Assembly (NCBI GenBank): GCA_002384855.1
Contig: DGBP01000041.1
Location: 1 to 56,646 of the forward strand
DNA: 56,646 bases
Source of the DNA: Nocardioidaceae bacterium UBA4001
GTDB lineage: Bacteria > Actinomycetota > Actinomycetes > Propionibacteriales > Nocardioidaceae
Reading direction: 5' to 3'
Under the pieces are notes generated by a model. The model saw only the letters and a list, made by a program, of their open reading frames with translations, searched no databases and had not been told where the DNA came from. Shown here piece after piece: positions 49,527-56,646 of this stretch (position 1 is the first letter of the stretch; each line of letters begins with the position of its first letter). Position numbers and translations under genes: made by a program.

Positions 49527-50864
49527 TCAGATCGTCGGCAGCATCAGGTCGCGCTCGTAGGCCGACACCTGGCCGCGGTAGGCCTCCCACTCCGAGCGCT
49601 TGTTTCGCAGGAAGAAGTCGTAGACGTGCTCACCGAGGGTCTCCGCGAGGAACTCGCTGTTCTCCATCACGCTGATCGCCTCGTAGAGCGTCTTCGGCAG
49701 CGGCTCGATGCCCAGCGACTTGCGCTCGCGGTCGTTGAGCGACCACACGTCGTCCTCGGCCTCCGGAGGCATCTCGTAGCCCTCCTCGATGCCCTTCATG
49801 CCCGCACCGAGGATGACCGCGAACGCGAGGTAGGGGTTGGTGGCCGAGTCGATCGTGCGCAGCTCGACGCGGGTGGCCTGGCCCTTGTTGGGTTTGTACA
49901 TCGGCACCCGCACCATCGCCGAGCGGTTGTTGTGGCCCCAGCAGATGTGCGCCGGAGCCTCGCCCCCGCCGATGAGGCGCTTGTAGGAGTTCACCCACTG
50001 GTTCGTGATCGCGGTGATCTCCGATGCGTGGCGCAGCACCCCGGCGATGAACTTCCTGCCCGTCGGGGAGAGCTGGTACTCCGCGCCGGCGGCGAAGAAG
50101 GCGTTGCGGTCTCCCTCGAACAGTGACACGTGCGTGTGCATGCCCGAGCCGGGGTGCTCGGTGAACGGCTTGGGCATGAACGTCGCCCAGATCCCCTGGG
50201 AGAGCGCCACCTCGCGAACCACGGTGCGGAAGGTCATGATGTTGTCGGCCGTCGTGAGCGCGTCGGCGTAGCGCAGGTCGATCTCCTGCTGCCCCGGGCC
50301 GCCCTCGTGGTGGCTGAACTCCACCGAGATGCCCATCGACTCGAGCATCGTGATTGCTTCGCGTCGGAAGTCCGAGCCGGCGCTCTGGGCGGTGTGGTCG
50401 AAGTAGCCGCTGCGGTCGACCGGGACCGGCTCCACTCCCGAGACCGGCCTGTCCTTGAACAGGTAGAACTCGATCTCGGGGTGGGTGTAGAAGGTGAAGC
50501 CTGCCTCCGCGGCCTTCGACAGGGCGCGCTTGAGCACGAACCGCGGGTCGGCGTACGACGGAGAGCCGTCCGGCATCACGATGTCGCAGAACATGCGCGC
50601 CGTTGCGGGACCCTCGCCGCGCCACGGCAGGATCTGGAAGGTCGTGGGGTCCGGCTTGGCCAGCATGTCGGCCTCGTAGACCCGCGCGAAGCCCTCGATC
50701 GCCGAGCCGTCGAAGCCGATCCCCTCGGTGAACGCGCCCTCGAGCTCCGCGGGGGCGATCGCCACCGACTTCAGCGATCCCAGGACGTCGGTGAACCACA
50801 GTCGGACGAAGCGCACGTCGCGCTCCTCGAGTGCCCGGAGGACGAACTCTTCCTGCTTACCCAT
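49527..50864 (-). CDS. glnA2: glutamine synthetase-like protein GlnA2
   Basis: 445 residues from the ATG at 50864; the frame open to 50882 adds six residues. Catalytic marks are F-D-G-S-A-I-E-G-F, then H-P-E-I-E-F-Y-L-F, P-G-S-G-M-H-T-H, and N-N-R-S-A-M-V-R-V-P. At the position of the adenylylation site the sequence is V-W-S-L-N-D-R-E with no Tyr in the L-Y-E/D-L-P context, so GlnE probably does not modify it. This matches GlnA2 of mycobacteria and the gamma-glutamylpolyamine-synthetase-like paralogues in Streptomyces. It precedes the GATase gene by 23 bp. Confidence 0.9.
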   Translation of the reverse strand: MGKQEEFVLRALEERDVRFVRLWFTDVLGSLKSVAIAPAELEGAFTEGIGFDGSAIEGFARVYEADMLAKPDPTTFQILPWRGEGPATARMFCDIVMPDGSPSYADPRFVLKRALSKAAEAGFTFYTHPEIEFYLFKDRPVSGVEPVPVDRSGYFDHTAQSAGSDFRREAITMLESMGISVEFSHHEGGPGQQEIDLRYADALTTADNIMTFRTVVREVALSQGIWATFMPKPFTEHPGSGMHTHVSLFEGDRNAFFAAGAEYQLSPTGRKFIAGVLRHASEITAITNQWVNSYKRLIGGGEAPAHICWGHNNRSAMVRVPMYKPNKGQATRVELRTIDSATNPYLAFAVILGAGMKGIEEGYEMPPEAEDDVWSLNDRERKSLGIEPLPKTLYEAISVMENSEFLAETLGEHVYDFFLRNKRSEWEAYRGQVSAYERDLMLPTI

Positions 50865-50933
50865 GGGGCCACTATGGCGCATCGGTGTTGCGGGCTCGTG
50901 ACACCCCTGCGCGCCGGTGAGACGGCCGGCCGG

Positions 50934-52979
50934 TCAGTCGCGGGGGACGTTCTCCTCCAGCTCCGCCAGCCAGGCCTCGGCGTTCCCGTCCGAGGGCGCC
51001 CGCCACTCCCCCCGCGGGGACAGCGCACCACCGGCGGAGACCTTCGGCCCGTTCGGGAGGGCCGACCGCTTGAACTGCGCGAAGGCGAAGAACCGCTTGA
51101 GGAAGACCTCCAGCCAGTGCCGGATGACCGGCAGGTCGTAGGACACCCGCCGGTGCTCGGGGAAGCCGGGCGGCCACTCCCCCTCCGCGGCGTCGTGCCA
51201 CGCGTGGTGGGCGAGGAAGGCGATCTTGCTGGGACGGTATCCGTAGCGCAGGACGTGGAAGAGCGTGAAGTCCTGAAGGGAGTAGGGCCCGATCGCGTCC
51301 TCGGTGGACTGGATCTCCTCGTCGGCGTCGGCCGGCACCAGCTCGGGGCTGATCTCCTGCTCGACGATGATCCCGAGGACCTCGTTGACCTCGTCGTCGA
51401 AGAGCCCCTCGGAGACCACCCAACGGATCAGGTGCTGGATCAGCGTCTTCGGGACACCGGCGTTGACCGTGTAGTGCGACATCTGGTCGCCCACGCCGTA
51501 CGTCGCCCACCCGAGCGCGAGCTCGGACAGGTCGCCGGTGCCGAGCACGATGCCCTTGCGGTGGTTGGCGATCCGGAACAGGTAGTCGGTGCGCAGGCCG
51601 GCCTGGATGTTCTCGAACGTGACGTCGTAGACCTTCTCGCCGCGACTGAAGGGGTGGTCGAGGTCGGCGAGCATCTGCTCGGCGGCGGGCCGGATGTCGA
51701 TCTCCTCGAAGCTCACGCCGAGGGCGGTGGCGAGCCGGGTGGCGTTCGACTTCGTCTTCTCGCCGGTCGCGAAGCCCGGCAGCGTGTAGGCCAGGATGTC
51801 GCTGCGCGGCCGGCCGAGGCGGTCCATGGCCCGGGCCGCGACGATCAGCGCGTGCGTGGAGTCGAGGCCGCCCGAGACGCCGATGACGATCTTCGGGTGG
51901 CCGATGGACCGCAGCCGCTGCTCGAGCCCGGAGACCTGGATGTTGTATGCCTCGTAGCAGTCCAGCGCGAGACGCTCGGGGTCGTCGGGCACGAAGGGAA
52001 AGCGGTCCACCTTGCGCCGCAGGCCGATGTCGCCGGTGGGTGGCCCGAGGGTGAAGTCGACGGTACGGAAGGTGCTGATCCGGTCCGCCAGCGTGCGTCG
52101 GTTGTCGTCGAAGGTGCCCTGCCGGATCCGGTCCTGACGCAGCCGGTCGAGGTCCACGTCGGCGACGGAGCGGCGAGGTCCCTCGGGGAAGCGCTCGCTC
52201 TCGGCGAGGCAGCCGCCGTTCTCGTAGATCATCGTCTGGCCGTCCCAGGACAGGTCAGTGGTGGACTCACCCTCCCCCGCGGCGGCGTACACGTAGGCGG
52301 CCAGGCAACGCGAGCTCGCCGAGCGCACGTGCAGCCGCCGATCCTCGGCGCGACCGACCGTGATCGGGCTGCCCGACAGGTTGGTGAGCACGGTGGCGCC
52401 GGCGAGCGCTGCCTCGGCGCTCGGCGGGACCGGCACCCACATGTCTTCGCAGACCTCGACGTGCACGACCAGGCCGGGCACGTCGACGGCGCGGAAGAGC
52501 AGGTCGGGTCCGAACGGGACCTGCGAGCCGCCGAGGGCGATCGTGGCGCCCCGGTGCTCGTCGCCGGCCCCGAAGTGGCGGCGCTCGTAGAACTCGCGGT
52601 AGGTCGGCAGGTAGGACTTCGGCGCCACCCCGAGGATCTCGCCGCGGTGCACGACGACCGCGCAGTTGTAGAGCCGGTGGCCCATCGCCAGCGGGGCACC
52701 CACGACCAGCACGGGCAGCAGGTCGCCGGACTCCTCGACGATGCGCGCGAGTGCGGTGTGCACCTTCTCGAGAACGGCGTCCTGGAGGAAGAGGTCCTCG
52801 CTGGAGTAGCCGGTGAGCACCAGCTCGGGGAAGACCGCGACGGCGACCCCCTCGTCGTGGCAGGCGCGTGCCTCGGCGAGCACCGCGTCGGCGTTGGTCT
52901 CCGGGTCGGCGATGGAGACCGGGACGGTGCAGGCCGCGACCCGGGCGAACCCGTGGCTGTAGGCAGAGGTGAAGTCCAC
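50934..52979 (-). CDS. nadE: glutamine-dependent NAD+ synthetase
   Basis: 681 residues from the GTG at 52979; a GTG at 53009 is possible, but homologues begin at [MV]-D-F-x-S-A-Y. The N-terminal nitrilase-like glutaminase has the triad Glu52 (V-F-P-E-L), Lys121 (A-P-K-S-Y-L-P-T-Y) and Cys177 (V-E-V-C-E-D-M). The C-terminal synthetase has the PP-loop I-G-V-S-G-G-L-D-S-T-H-A-L and G-D-L-S-E-L-A-L-G. It makes NAD from NaAD, ATP and glutamine. The gactat box at 52991-52986 is the best -10 candidate and would give a leaderless transcript. Three TGACGT boxes precede it. Confidence 0.95.
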   Translation of the reverse strand: MDFTSAYSHGFARVAACTVPVSIADPETNADAVLAEARACHDEGVAVAVFPELVLTGYSSEDLFLQDAVLEKVHTALARIVEESGDLLPVLVVGAPLAMGHRLYNCAVVVHRGEILGVAPKSYLPTYREFYERRHFGAGDEHRGATIALGGSQVPFGPDLLFRAVDVPGLVVHVEVCEDMWVPVPPSAEAALAGATVLTNLSGSPITVGRAEDRRLHVRSASSRCLAAYVYAAAGEGESTTDLSWDGQTMIYENGGCLAESERFPEGPRRSVADVDLDRLRQDRIRQGTFDDNRRTLADRISTFRTVDFTLGPPTGDIGLRRKVDRFPFVPDDPERLALDCYEAYNIQVSGLEQRLRSIGHPKIVIGVSGGLDSTHALIVAARAMDRLGRPRSDILAYTLPGFATGEKTKSNATRLATALGVSFEEIDIRPAAEQMLADLDHPFSRGEKVYDVTFENIQAGLRTDYLFRIANHRKGIVLGTGDLSELALGWATYGVGDQMSHYTVNAGVPKTLIQHLIRWVVSEGLFDDEVNEVLGIIVEQEISPELVPADADEEIQSTEDAIGPYSLQDFTLFHVLRYGYRPSKIAFLAHHAWHDAAEGEWPPGFPEHRRVSYDLPVIRHWLEVFLKRFFAFAQFKRSALPNGPKVSAGGALSPRGEWRAPSDGNAEAWLAELEENVPRD

Positions 52980-52993
52980 GTCGCGATAGTCCC

Positions 52994-53017
52994 ACGTCAC
53001 CAACGTCACAAACGTCA
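52994..53017 (-). promoter_or_regulatory. three phased TGACGT repeats in the nadE-panB divergent promoter region
   Basis: On the minus strand tgacgt occurs three times with exact 9-bp spacing (plus-strand acgtca at 52994, 53003 and 53012). The repeats cover the region just upstream of the putative nadE -10 box and lie 15-38 bp from the nadE start codon. On the other side they are about 20 bp upstream of a tagcct box (53035-53040) that could serve panB. The arrangement looks like a direct-repeat operator. Confidence 0.5.
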
Positions 53018-53095
53018 GAGCGCGCGGGCGGTACTAGCCTGGAGGGCAGTCCGGGGACTCCGACCGGGAGCCTCGAGAACGCCCTTGGAGGATCG

Positions 53096-53944
53096 ATGAG
53101 CGAGACGACCGCGCCGTACGGCACGGGACCCGCACAGGGAGGCGCACCGGCGCGACGTGTGCGCATCCACCACCTGCGCGAGATGAAGGAGCGCGGCGAG
53201 CGGTGGGCGATGCTGACCGCCTACGACCAGTACGCCGCGCAGGTCTTCGACGAGGCCGGCATACCGGTGATGCTCGTGGGTGACTCGGCCTCCAACAACG
53301 TCTACGGCAACGAGACCTCGCTCCCGGTGACAGTCGACGAGCTGATCCCCCTCGCCCGGGCCGTGACCCGCTCCGCGAAGCGCGCGCTAGTCGTGGCCGA
53401 CCTGCCGTTCGGCTCCTACCAGGCCTCGCCCGAGCAGGCCTTCCACACCGCGGTGCGTTTCATGAAGGAGGCGAACGCCCACGCGGTGAAGCTCGAGGGC
53501 GGCGAGGAGATGGTGCCGCAGGTCGAGCTGCTCACCCGCTCCGGCATCCCGGTCATGGCGCACATCGGCTTCACCCCGCAGTCCGAGCACAACCTCGGCG
53601 GCTACCGCGTGCAGGGCCGCGGCGACGCGGCGCAGCGTCTCGTGGCGGAGGCCAAGGCGCTCGAGGCGGCCGGCGCGTTCGCGATCGTGATGGAGATGGT
53701 CCCCGGCGACGTGGCCGCCGAGGTCACCAGGACGCTCTCGATCCCGACGATCGGCATCGGTGCCGGCGTGCGCTGCGACGCCCAGGTGCTCGTCTGGCAG
53801 GACATGGCCGGGCTGCGCACCGGTCGGATGCCGCGCTTCGTCAAGCAGTACGCCGACCTGCACGGTGTCCTGCTCAAGGCCGCCCAGGAATACGCCGCGG
53901 ACGTCGCGGCCGGGACCTTCCCCGGGGACGAGCACACCTTCTGA
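53096..53944 (+). CDS. panB: 3-methyl-2-oxobutanoate hydroxymethyltransferase
   Basis: 282 residues. It makes ketopantoate from 2-ketoisovalerate and methylene-tetrahydrofolate, the first step of pantothenate synthesis. Marks are M-L-T-A-Y-D-Q-Y-A-A, then G-D-S-A-S-N-N-V-Y-G (metal Asp), A-V-K-L-E-G-G-E-E (catalytic Lys/Glu region), V-M-A-H-I-G-F-T-P-Q-S, and V-M-E-M-V-P at the second Glu. A ggagg site 6-8 bp upstream supports the ATG. It is divergent from nadE; both serve cofactor synthesis. Confidence 0.95.
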   Translation: MSETTAPYGTGPAQGGAPARRVRIHHLREMKERGERWAMLTAYDQYAAQVFDEAGIPVMLVGDSASNNVYGNETSLPVTVDELIPLARAVTRSAKRALVVADLPFGSYQASPEQAFHTAVRFMKEANAHAVKLEGGEEMVPQVELLTRSGIPVMAHIGFTPQSEHNLGGYRVQGRGDAAQRLVAEAKALEAAGAFAIVMEMVPGDVAAEVTRTLSIPTIGIGAGVRCDAQVLVWQDMAGLRTGRMPRFVKQYADLHGVLLKAAQEYAADVAAGTFPGDEHTF

Positions 53945-53949
53945 CCCGT

Positions 53950-53985
53950 CCCCGGCCGCCCGGTCGTGTGGCCGGGCGGCCGGGG
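53950..53985. terminator. 14-bp GC stem between panB and the convergent small genes
   Basis: ccccggccgcccgg (53950-53963) pairs perfectly with ccgggcggccgggg (53972-53985) around tcgtgtgg. It begins 6 bp after the panB stop and ends 13 bp before the stop of the convergent membrane protein gene, so it likely terminates transcription from both sides. Confidence 0.8.
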
Positions 53986-53998
53986 GGTCGGCCCGAGG

Positions 53999-54256
53999 TC
54001 ACGCGGCCCGGTCGACCCAGGTGAACATCGTCACGAACCACACGGCCGCGGCGACGAACGGCAGCGCAAGCACGCGGTAGGGGTAGCGGGTGAGCCAGGC
54101 CACGGTCAGGGCGAACAGCAGCAGCCACACCGACGGCAGGAAGACCAGCGTCACCACCTGAGGCAGCACGATCGCCGACCAGGCGTAGAGGAACAGGGTG
54201 GTCGCCATCCCGCCGAGCCCGATCCACGGGCCCGAGCGCTGCAGGTCCATCGCCAC
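53999..54256 (-). CDS. small membrane protein, three predicted helices
   Basis: 85 residues from the GTG at 54256; an ATG at 54250 is an alternative. The hydrophobic stretches are L-G-G-M-A-T-T-L-F-L-Y-A-W-S-A-I-V-L, then V-T-L-V-F-L-P-S-V-W-L-L-L-F-A-L-T-V, then V-L-A-L-P-F-V-A-A-A-V-W-F-V-T-M-F. It resembles unnamed actinobacterial membrane proteins near map/panB. It lies 8 bp after the stop of the next gene on the same strand, so the pair is probably cotranscribed. Confidence 0.7.
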   Translation of the reverse strand: MAMDLQRSGPWIGLGGMATTLFLYAWSAIVLPQVVTLVFLPSVWLLLFALTVAWLTRYPYRVLALPFVAAAVWFVTMFTWVDRAA

Positions 54257-54264
54257 GTCGCGCG

Positions 54265-54450
54265 TCAGTCCTCGTCGTCGTTCCAGTCAGGGTCGTGGTC
54301 CCAGGTCTCGTTGCGCTCCTCGACCTTCTCCAGCGCGCGACCAGCCTCCGCCTCGGTCGGGTAGGGGCCGAGCCGGTCGGCGCTCTTGCAGCCGTCCGCA
54401 CCCTCGACCCGGTGATGGGTCAGGCAGTACCAGTACTCCTGCTCCGCCAT
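54265..54450 (-). CDS. small acidic protein of unknown function
   Basis: 61 residues from the ATG at 54450, with ggagtg upstream; the frame runs on to 54594 but the extra part is not protein-like. It begins M-A-E-Q-E-Y-W-Y-C-L-T-H-H-R-V-E and has D-R-L-G-P-Y-P-T-E-A-E-A, ending in an acidic D-W-N-D-D-E-D tail. The C-L-T-H-H and G-C-K-S segments could bind a metal. The G-P-Y-P-T-E-A-E-A pattern is found in many small SPOR-like actinobacterial proteins. The function is unknown. Confidence 0.72.
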   Translation of the reverse strand: MAEQEYWYCLTHHRVEGADGCKSADRLGPYPTEAEAGRALEKVEERNETWDHDPDWNDDED

Positions 54451-54571
54451 GGAGCACTCCTCTCGTGGGGCCTGCGGTGGCCTCGACGCCGACCGTCGCC
54501 GTCGTACGACCCCGGCCGCGGCGCCGTACAACGGCATGGTGTCCTGCTGACCAGAAACTACACTCGACGCC

Positions 54572-55420
54572 GTGACCCCGATTGCCGCTGCCACGATCTC
54601 GCCTCGCCGACCCGTCCCCGCTCACATCGAGCGTCCGGAGTACGTCGACCAGGCGGCGCCGCTGCCGTTCAACGGCTCGGAGGTCAAGGACGCCGACACG
54701 ATCGAGCGGATGCGCGTCGCGGGCCGGCTGGCCGCCCAGGCGCTGCAGCTGGTCGGCGAAAACGTCCGGCCGGGTGTCACCACCGACGAGCTCGACCGGA
54801 TCGGTCACGAGTTCCTGCTCGACCACGACGCCTACCCGTCGACGCTGGGCTACCGCGGCTTCCCGAAGTCCCTGTGCACCAGCGTCAACGAGGTGATCTG
54901 CCACGGCATCCCCGACAGCCGGGTGGTGGAGGACGGCGACATCGTCAACATCGACATCACTGCCTTCATCGGCGGCGTCCACGGCGACACGAACGCCACT
55001 TTCCTCGCCGGCGACGTCGCCGAGGAGACCCGGCTGCTCGTGGAGCGGACCGAGGAGGCGCTGCGTCGCGCGATCAAGGCGGTCAAGCCGGGCCGCCAGG
55101 TGAACGTGATCGGTCGAGTGATCGAGGCCTACGCCAAGCGCTTCGGGTACGGCGTGGTTCGCGACTTCACCGGCCACGGCATCGGCACGTCGTTCCACTC
55201 CGGGCTGATCATCCCCCACTACGACGAGCCGGCCTACAGCACCGTGATCGAGAAGGGGATGACCTTCACGATCGAGCCGATGCTGTGCTTGGGCACCTAC
55301 GAGTGGGACATGTGGGAGGACGGCTGGACGGTCGTCACCAAGGACAAGCGGCCGAGCGCCCAGTTCGAGCACACCCTGCTCGTCACCGACGACGGCGCGG
55401 AGATCCTCACCCTCCCCTGA
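54572..55420 (+). CDS. map: type I methionine aminopeptidase
   Basis: 282 residues from the GTG at 54572. A ~45-residue N-terminal extension with P-V-P-A-H-I-E-R-P-E-Y-V resembles the SH3-binding-like extension of the mycobacterial MetAP. Substrate His is in V-I-C-H-G-I-P-D. The metal ligands are the Asp pair in N-I-D-I-T and H-G-D-T-N, His in F-T-G-H-G-I-G, and Glu in T-I-E-P-M-L and F-E-H-T-L-L. It removes initiator methionine. A tacact box at 54559-54564 would start the transcript at or just before the GTG. Confidence 0.95.
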   Translation: MTPIAAATISPRRPVPAHIERPEYVDQAAPLPFNGSEVKDADTIERMRVAGRLAAQALQLVGENVRPGVTTDELDRIGHEFLLDHDAYPSTLGYRGFPKSLCTSVNEVICHGIPDSRVVEDGDIVNIDITAFIGGVHGDTNATFLAGDVAEETRLLVERTEEALRRAIKAVKPGRQVNVIGRVIEAYAKRFGYGVVRDFTGHGIGTSFHSGLIIPHYDEPAYSTVIEKGMTFTIEPMLCLGTYEWDMWEDGWTVVTKDKRPSAQFEHTLLVTDDGAEILTLP

Positions 55421-55458
55421 CGGGTCGCCCGGCGCCGGCGCGGACCGCCCCGGGACGG

Positions 55459-55875
55459 TCAGCGGAGGGCGTCGTACGAGGAACCGCCGGACTCGGCCAT
55501 GCGCCGCTCGACGCGGAGCACTCCTGCCTCGTGCTCGGGGTCGCCGGACATGACGGCGGCGAGCCGCATGTGCGGCAGGGCGTCGGCGTAGCGGGACTGC
55601 CGCTCGAGCACCCGGCCGAGGGCGAACCGTGCCCAGATGTCGGTGGGCGCCTCCTCGACGAGGGAGGCGAGGTCGCTCTCCGCCCGGCCGAGCTGGGCGG
55701 ACTGGAAGTAGGCCCAGGCCCGGAGGGTGCGCAGGCTGGTCGACGCCGGCTCTGCCTCGATCGCGGGGTCCAGCAGCTCGAGGGCCTGCCTGGGCGACCG
55801 GTCCTCGAGGAGCTCCCACGCGCGGTGGTAGGCGTCGGCGGGGTGGTTGACCCGGCCGGGCATCTCGAACGTCAT
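55459..55875 (-). CDS. tetratricopeptide repeat protein
   Basis: 138 residues from the ATG at 55875, which has aggagg upstream (55879-55884 region); the frame open to 55953 adds no homologous sequence. At least two TPR units are visible: A-W-E-L-L-E-D-R-S-P-R-Q-A-L-E-L-L-D-P-A, then A-W-A-Y-F-Q-S-A-Q-L-G-R-A-E-S-D-L, then A-R-F-A-L-G-R-V-L-E-R-Q-S-R-Y-A-D-A. It is a soluble interaction protein whose partner is unknown. It is convergent with map (38-bp gap). Confidence 0.8.
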   Translation of the reverse strand: MTFEMPGRVNHPADAYHRAWELLEDRSPRQALELLDPAIEAEPASTSLRTLRAWAYFQSAQLGRAESDLASLVEEAPTDIWARFALGRVLERQSRYADALPHMRLAAVMSGDPEHEAGVLRVERRMAESGGSSYDALR

Positions 55876-56028
55876 GACTCCTCCTTCGTGCTCCGTGAGT
55901 CCCAACATCCCACGACACGACGGCATTCCCCCGGGACACCGGCCCCGAGGCACGCACGACGGCCCGGTGGAGAGCCGTCACATTGGCGCACCGGCTCGGG
56001 ACGCTGCGGATGTTCGGGCCGCTGTCGA

Positions 56029-56060
56029 TTGTAGACGGATCTATCTACAAGTCCTACGAT
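56029..56060 (+). promoter_or_regulatory. promoter and inverted-repeat operator of the toxin-antitoxin operon
   Basis: ttgtaga (56029-56035) and tctacaa (56044-56050) form an inverted repeat with an 8-bp spacer, the typical size of a RHH antitoxin operator. A tacgat box (56055-56060) follows and ends 5 bp before the ATG of the antitoxin, so initiation at the ATG (leaderless) is likely. ttgtag could act as the -35, although the 20-bp spacing is long. Repressor binding here would block the promoter. The gap 55876-56028 shows nothing else. Confidence 0.55.
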
Positions 56061-56065
56061 GGGGT

Positions 56066-56263
56066 ATGGCCGAGACGACGACGATCCGCATCAGCCGAGA
56101 AACGCATGCCCGGGTTACTCGATTGGCGGCTGAACGCCACGAGACGATCGACGAGACGGTGAGCAAGGCGATCCGCGCGCTGCGCCAGGACGTCATGGCG
56201 CGAGACCTCGCGGCTGAGCTCAACGACGAAGAGACGGCGTGGCTTGATGCTGACGCAGGGTGA
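56066..56263 (+). CDS. ribbon-helix-helix antitoxin (MazE/VapB-like)
   Basis: 65 residues. The N-terminal T-T-T-I-R-I-S-R-E-T-H beta strand and A-A-E-R-H-E-T-I-D-E-T-V-S-K-A-I helix pair form a RHH DNA-binding fold. The acidic C-terminus (L-N-D-E-E-T-A-W-L-D-A) is a likely toxin-neutralising tail. It overlaps the toxin gene by 17 bp. It should bind the inverted repeat 16 bp upstream and repress its own operon. Names beyond the family level are not justified. Confidence 0.82.
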   Translation: MAETTTIRISRETHARVTRLAAERHETIDETVSKAIRALRQDVMARDLAAELNDEETAWLDADAG

Positions 56264-56585
56264 CGTGGTCGCCCTCGATCTAGGAATGCCATCCGGGAGC
56301 GAGGCCGGACTCCGCCGGCCAGCCATCGTCGTGACAGCGCAACGGGTTCTGAGGGGTGGACCGAACGTCGTCCAGGTTGTGCCGTTGACTCGGACAATTC
56401 GCCAGAGCAGCACCGAGGTGATCATCGACCCCGACCAGGACAACCGTCTGGACGAACCTTCTTCCGCGCAGTGCCAGCATGTGCGCTCCGTGGCCACGAC
56501 TCGCATCCACGAGCGCACAGGAAACGTCGGCCCGGTCGTCCTCGGTGAGGTCCGCGAGACGCTTGCACTGCTGTTGGACCTCTGA
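56247..56585 (+). CDS. MazF-like endoribonuclease toxin
   Basis: 112 residues from the ATG at 56247; a TTG at 56244 is possible. MazF fold marks are Q-G-D-V-V-A-L-D-L, R-R-P-A-I-V-V-T-A-Q, V-V-P-L-T-R-T-I-R, and C-terminal V-R-S-V-A-T-T-R-I. The basic/serine cluster R-T-I-R-Q-S-S fits the RNA-cleavage surface. It is expected to cut mRNA at short motifs when freed from the antitoxin; target motif not predictable. It is the last gene in the window; 56586-56646 holds no further gene. Confidence 0.85.
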   Translation: MLTQGDVVALDLGMPSGSEAGLRRPAIVVTAQRVLRGGPNVVQVVPLTRTIRQSSTEVIIDPDQDNRLDEPSSAQCQHVRSVATTRIHERTGNVGPVVLGEVRETLALLLDL

Positions 56586-56646
56586 CCGCAACGCGCGGAT
56601 CAGGTAGCCGCGAGCAGCGTGCGGGTCGTGCCCCTTGGAGTGGTGT

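Overview
The window is 56.6 kb of very GC-rich DNA, read as the chromosome of a high-GC actinobacterium. A Nocardioides-like member of the Propionibacteriales fits best. The clues are gene content and order: pspA-pspAA-htpX-pspAB, a SCO2322-type protein with an ECF transporter behind a cobalamin riboswitch, lpd-sucB, lipB/lipA with a DUF4191 gene, and glnA / glnE / glnA2 with a GlnR box in front of glnA. GTG starts, short ATGA or GTGA overlaps between operon genes and several apparently leaderless genes also fit. No rRNA, tRNA or CRISPR array was seen.

Layout. 1-3.6 kb looks accessory or eroding: an IS3-type orfA runs off the left edge, followed by DUF1990, a small membrane protein, a CYTH protein, an internally deleted methyltransferase and a histidine-kinase-like ATPase. 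3.8-7.7 kb is one envelope-stress operon on the minus strand (PspA, PspAA, HtpX, PspAB, FUSC). 7.8-12.6 kb holds DUF3043, a frameshifted MFS transporter beside a damaged HTH regulator, an aldo/keto reductase, an AAA ATPase and a small conserved protein. 12.6-17.1 kb is a riboswitch-controlled ECF importer operon. 17.2-24.8 kb is housekeeping: gcvT, pepA, lpd, sucB, then a 475-bp intergenic stretch with an unusual inverted repeat cluster, then a TIGR01777 epimerase. 24.7-33.3 kb has a lipoprotein, an MMPL transporter, lipB, an ABC exporter, lipA, DUF4191 and a second lipoprotein. 33.5-38.7 kb has an FAD oxidoreductase / DUF1365 / cyclopropane-fatty-acid-synthase operon, a phosphoribosyltransferase-hydrolase fusion and an RDD protein. 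38.8-53.0 kb is the nitrogen block (glnA, glnE, a glutamine amidotransferase, glnA2, glutamine-dependent nadE). It is interrupted at 40.4-45.8 kb by a two-component system, an ABC exporter with an ACT-like small protein, an RTX-repeat protein and a truncated AraC gene. 53.1-56.6 kb carries panB, map, small genes and a MazEF-like toxin-antitoxin pair at the right edge.

How the genes work together. Lpd and SucB are lipoyl-dependent, GcvT belongs to the lipoyl-dependent glycine cleavage system, and LipB/LipA make the cofactor. GlnA is likely controlled transcriptionally by GlnR and post-translationally by GlnE, while GlnA2 lacks the adenylylation tyrosine context. No single large novel system stands out. 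The best leads are the ~32-bp repeat clusters in inverted orientation at 23.5-23.9 kb, three phased TGACGT boxes in the nadE promoter region, the ABC-exporter operon ending in an ACT-like protein, and the run of damaged genes in the first 10 kb.
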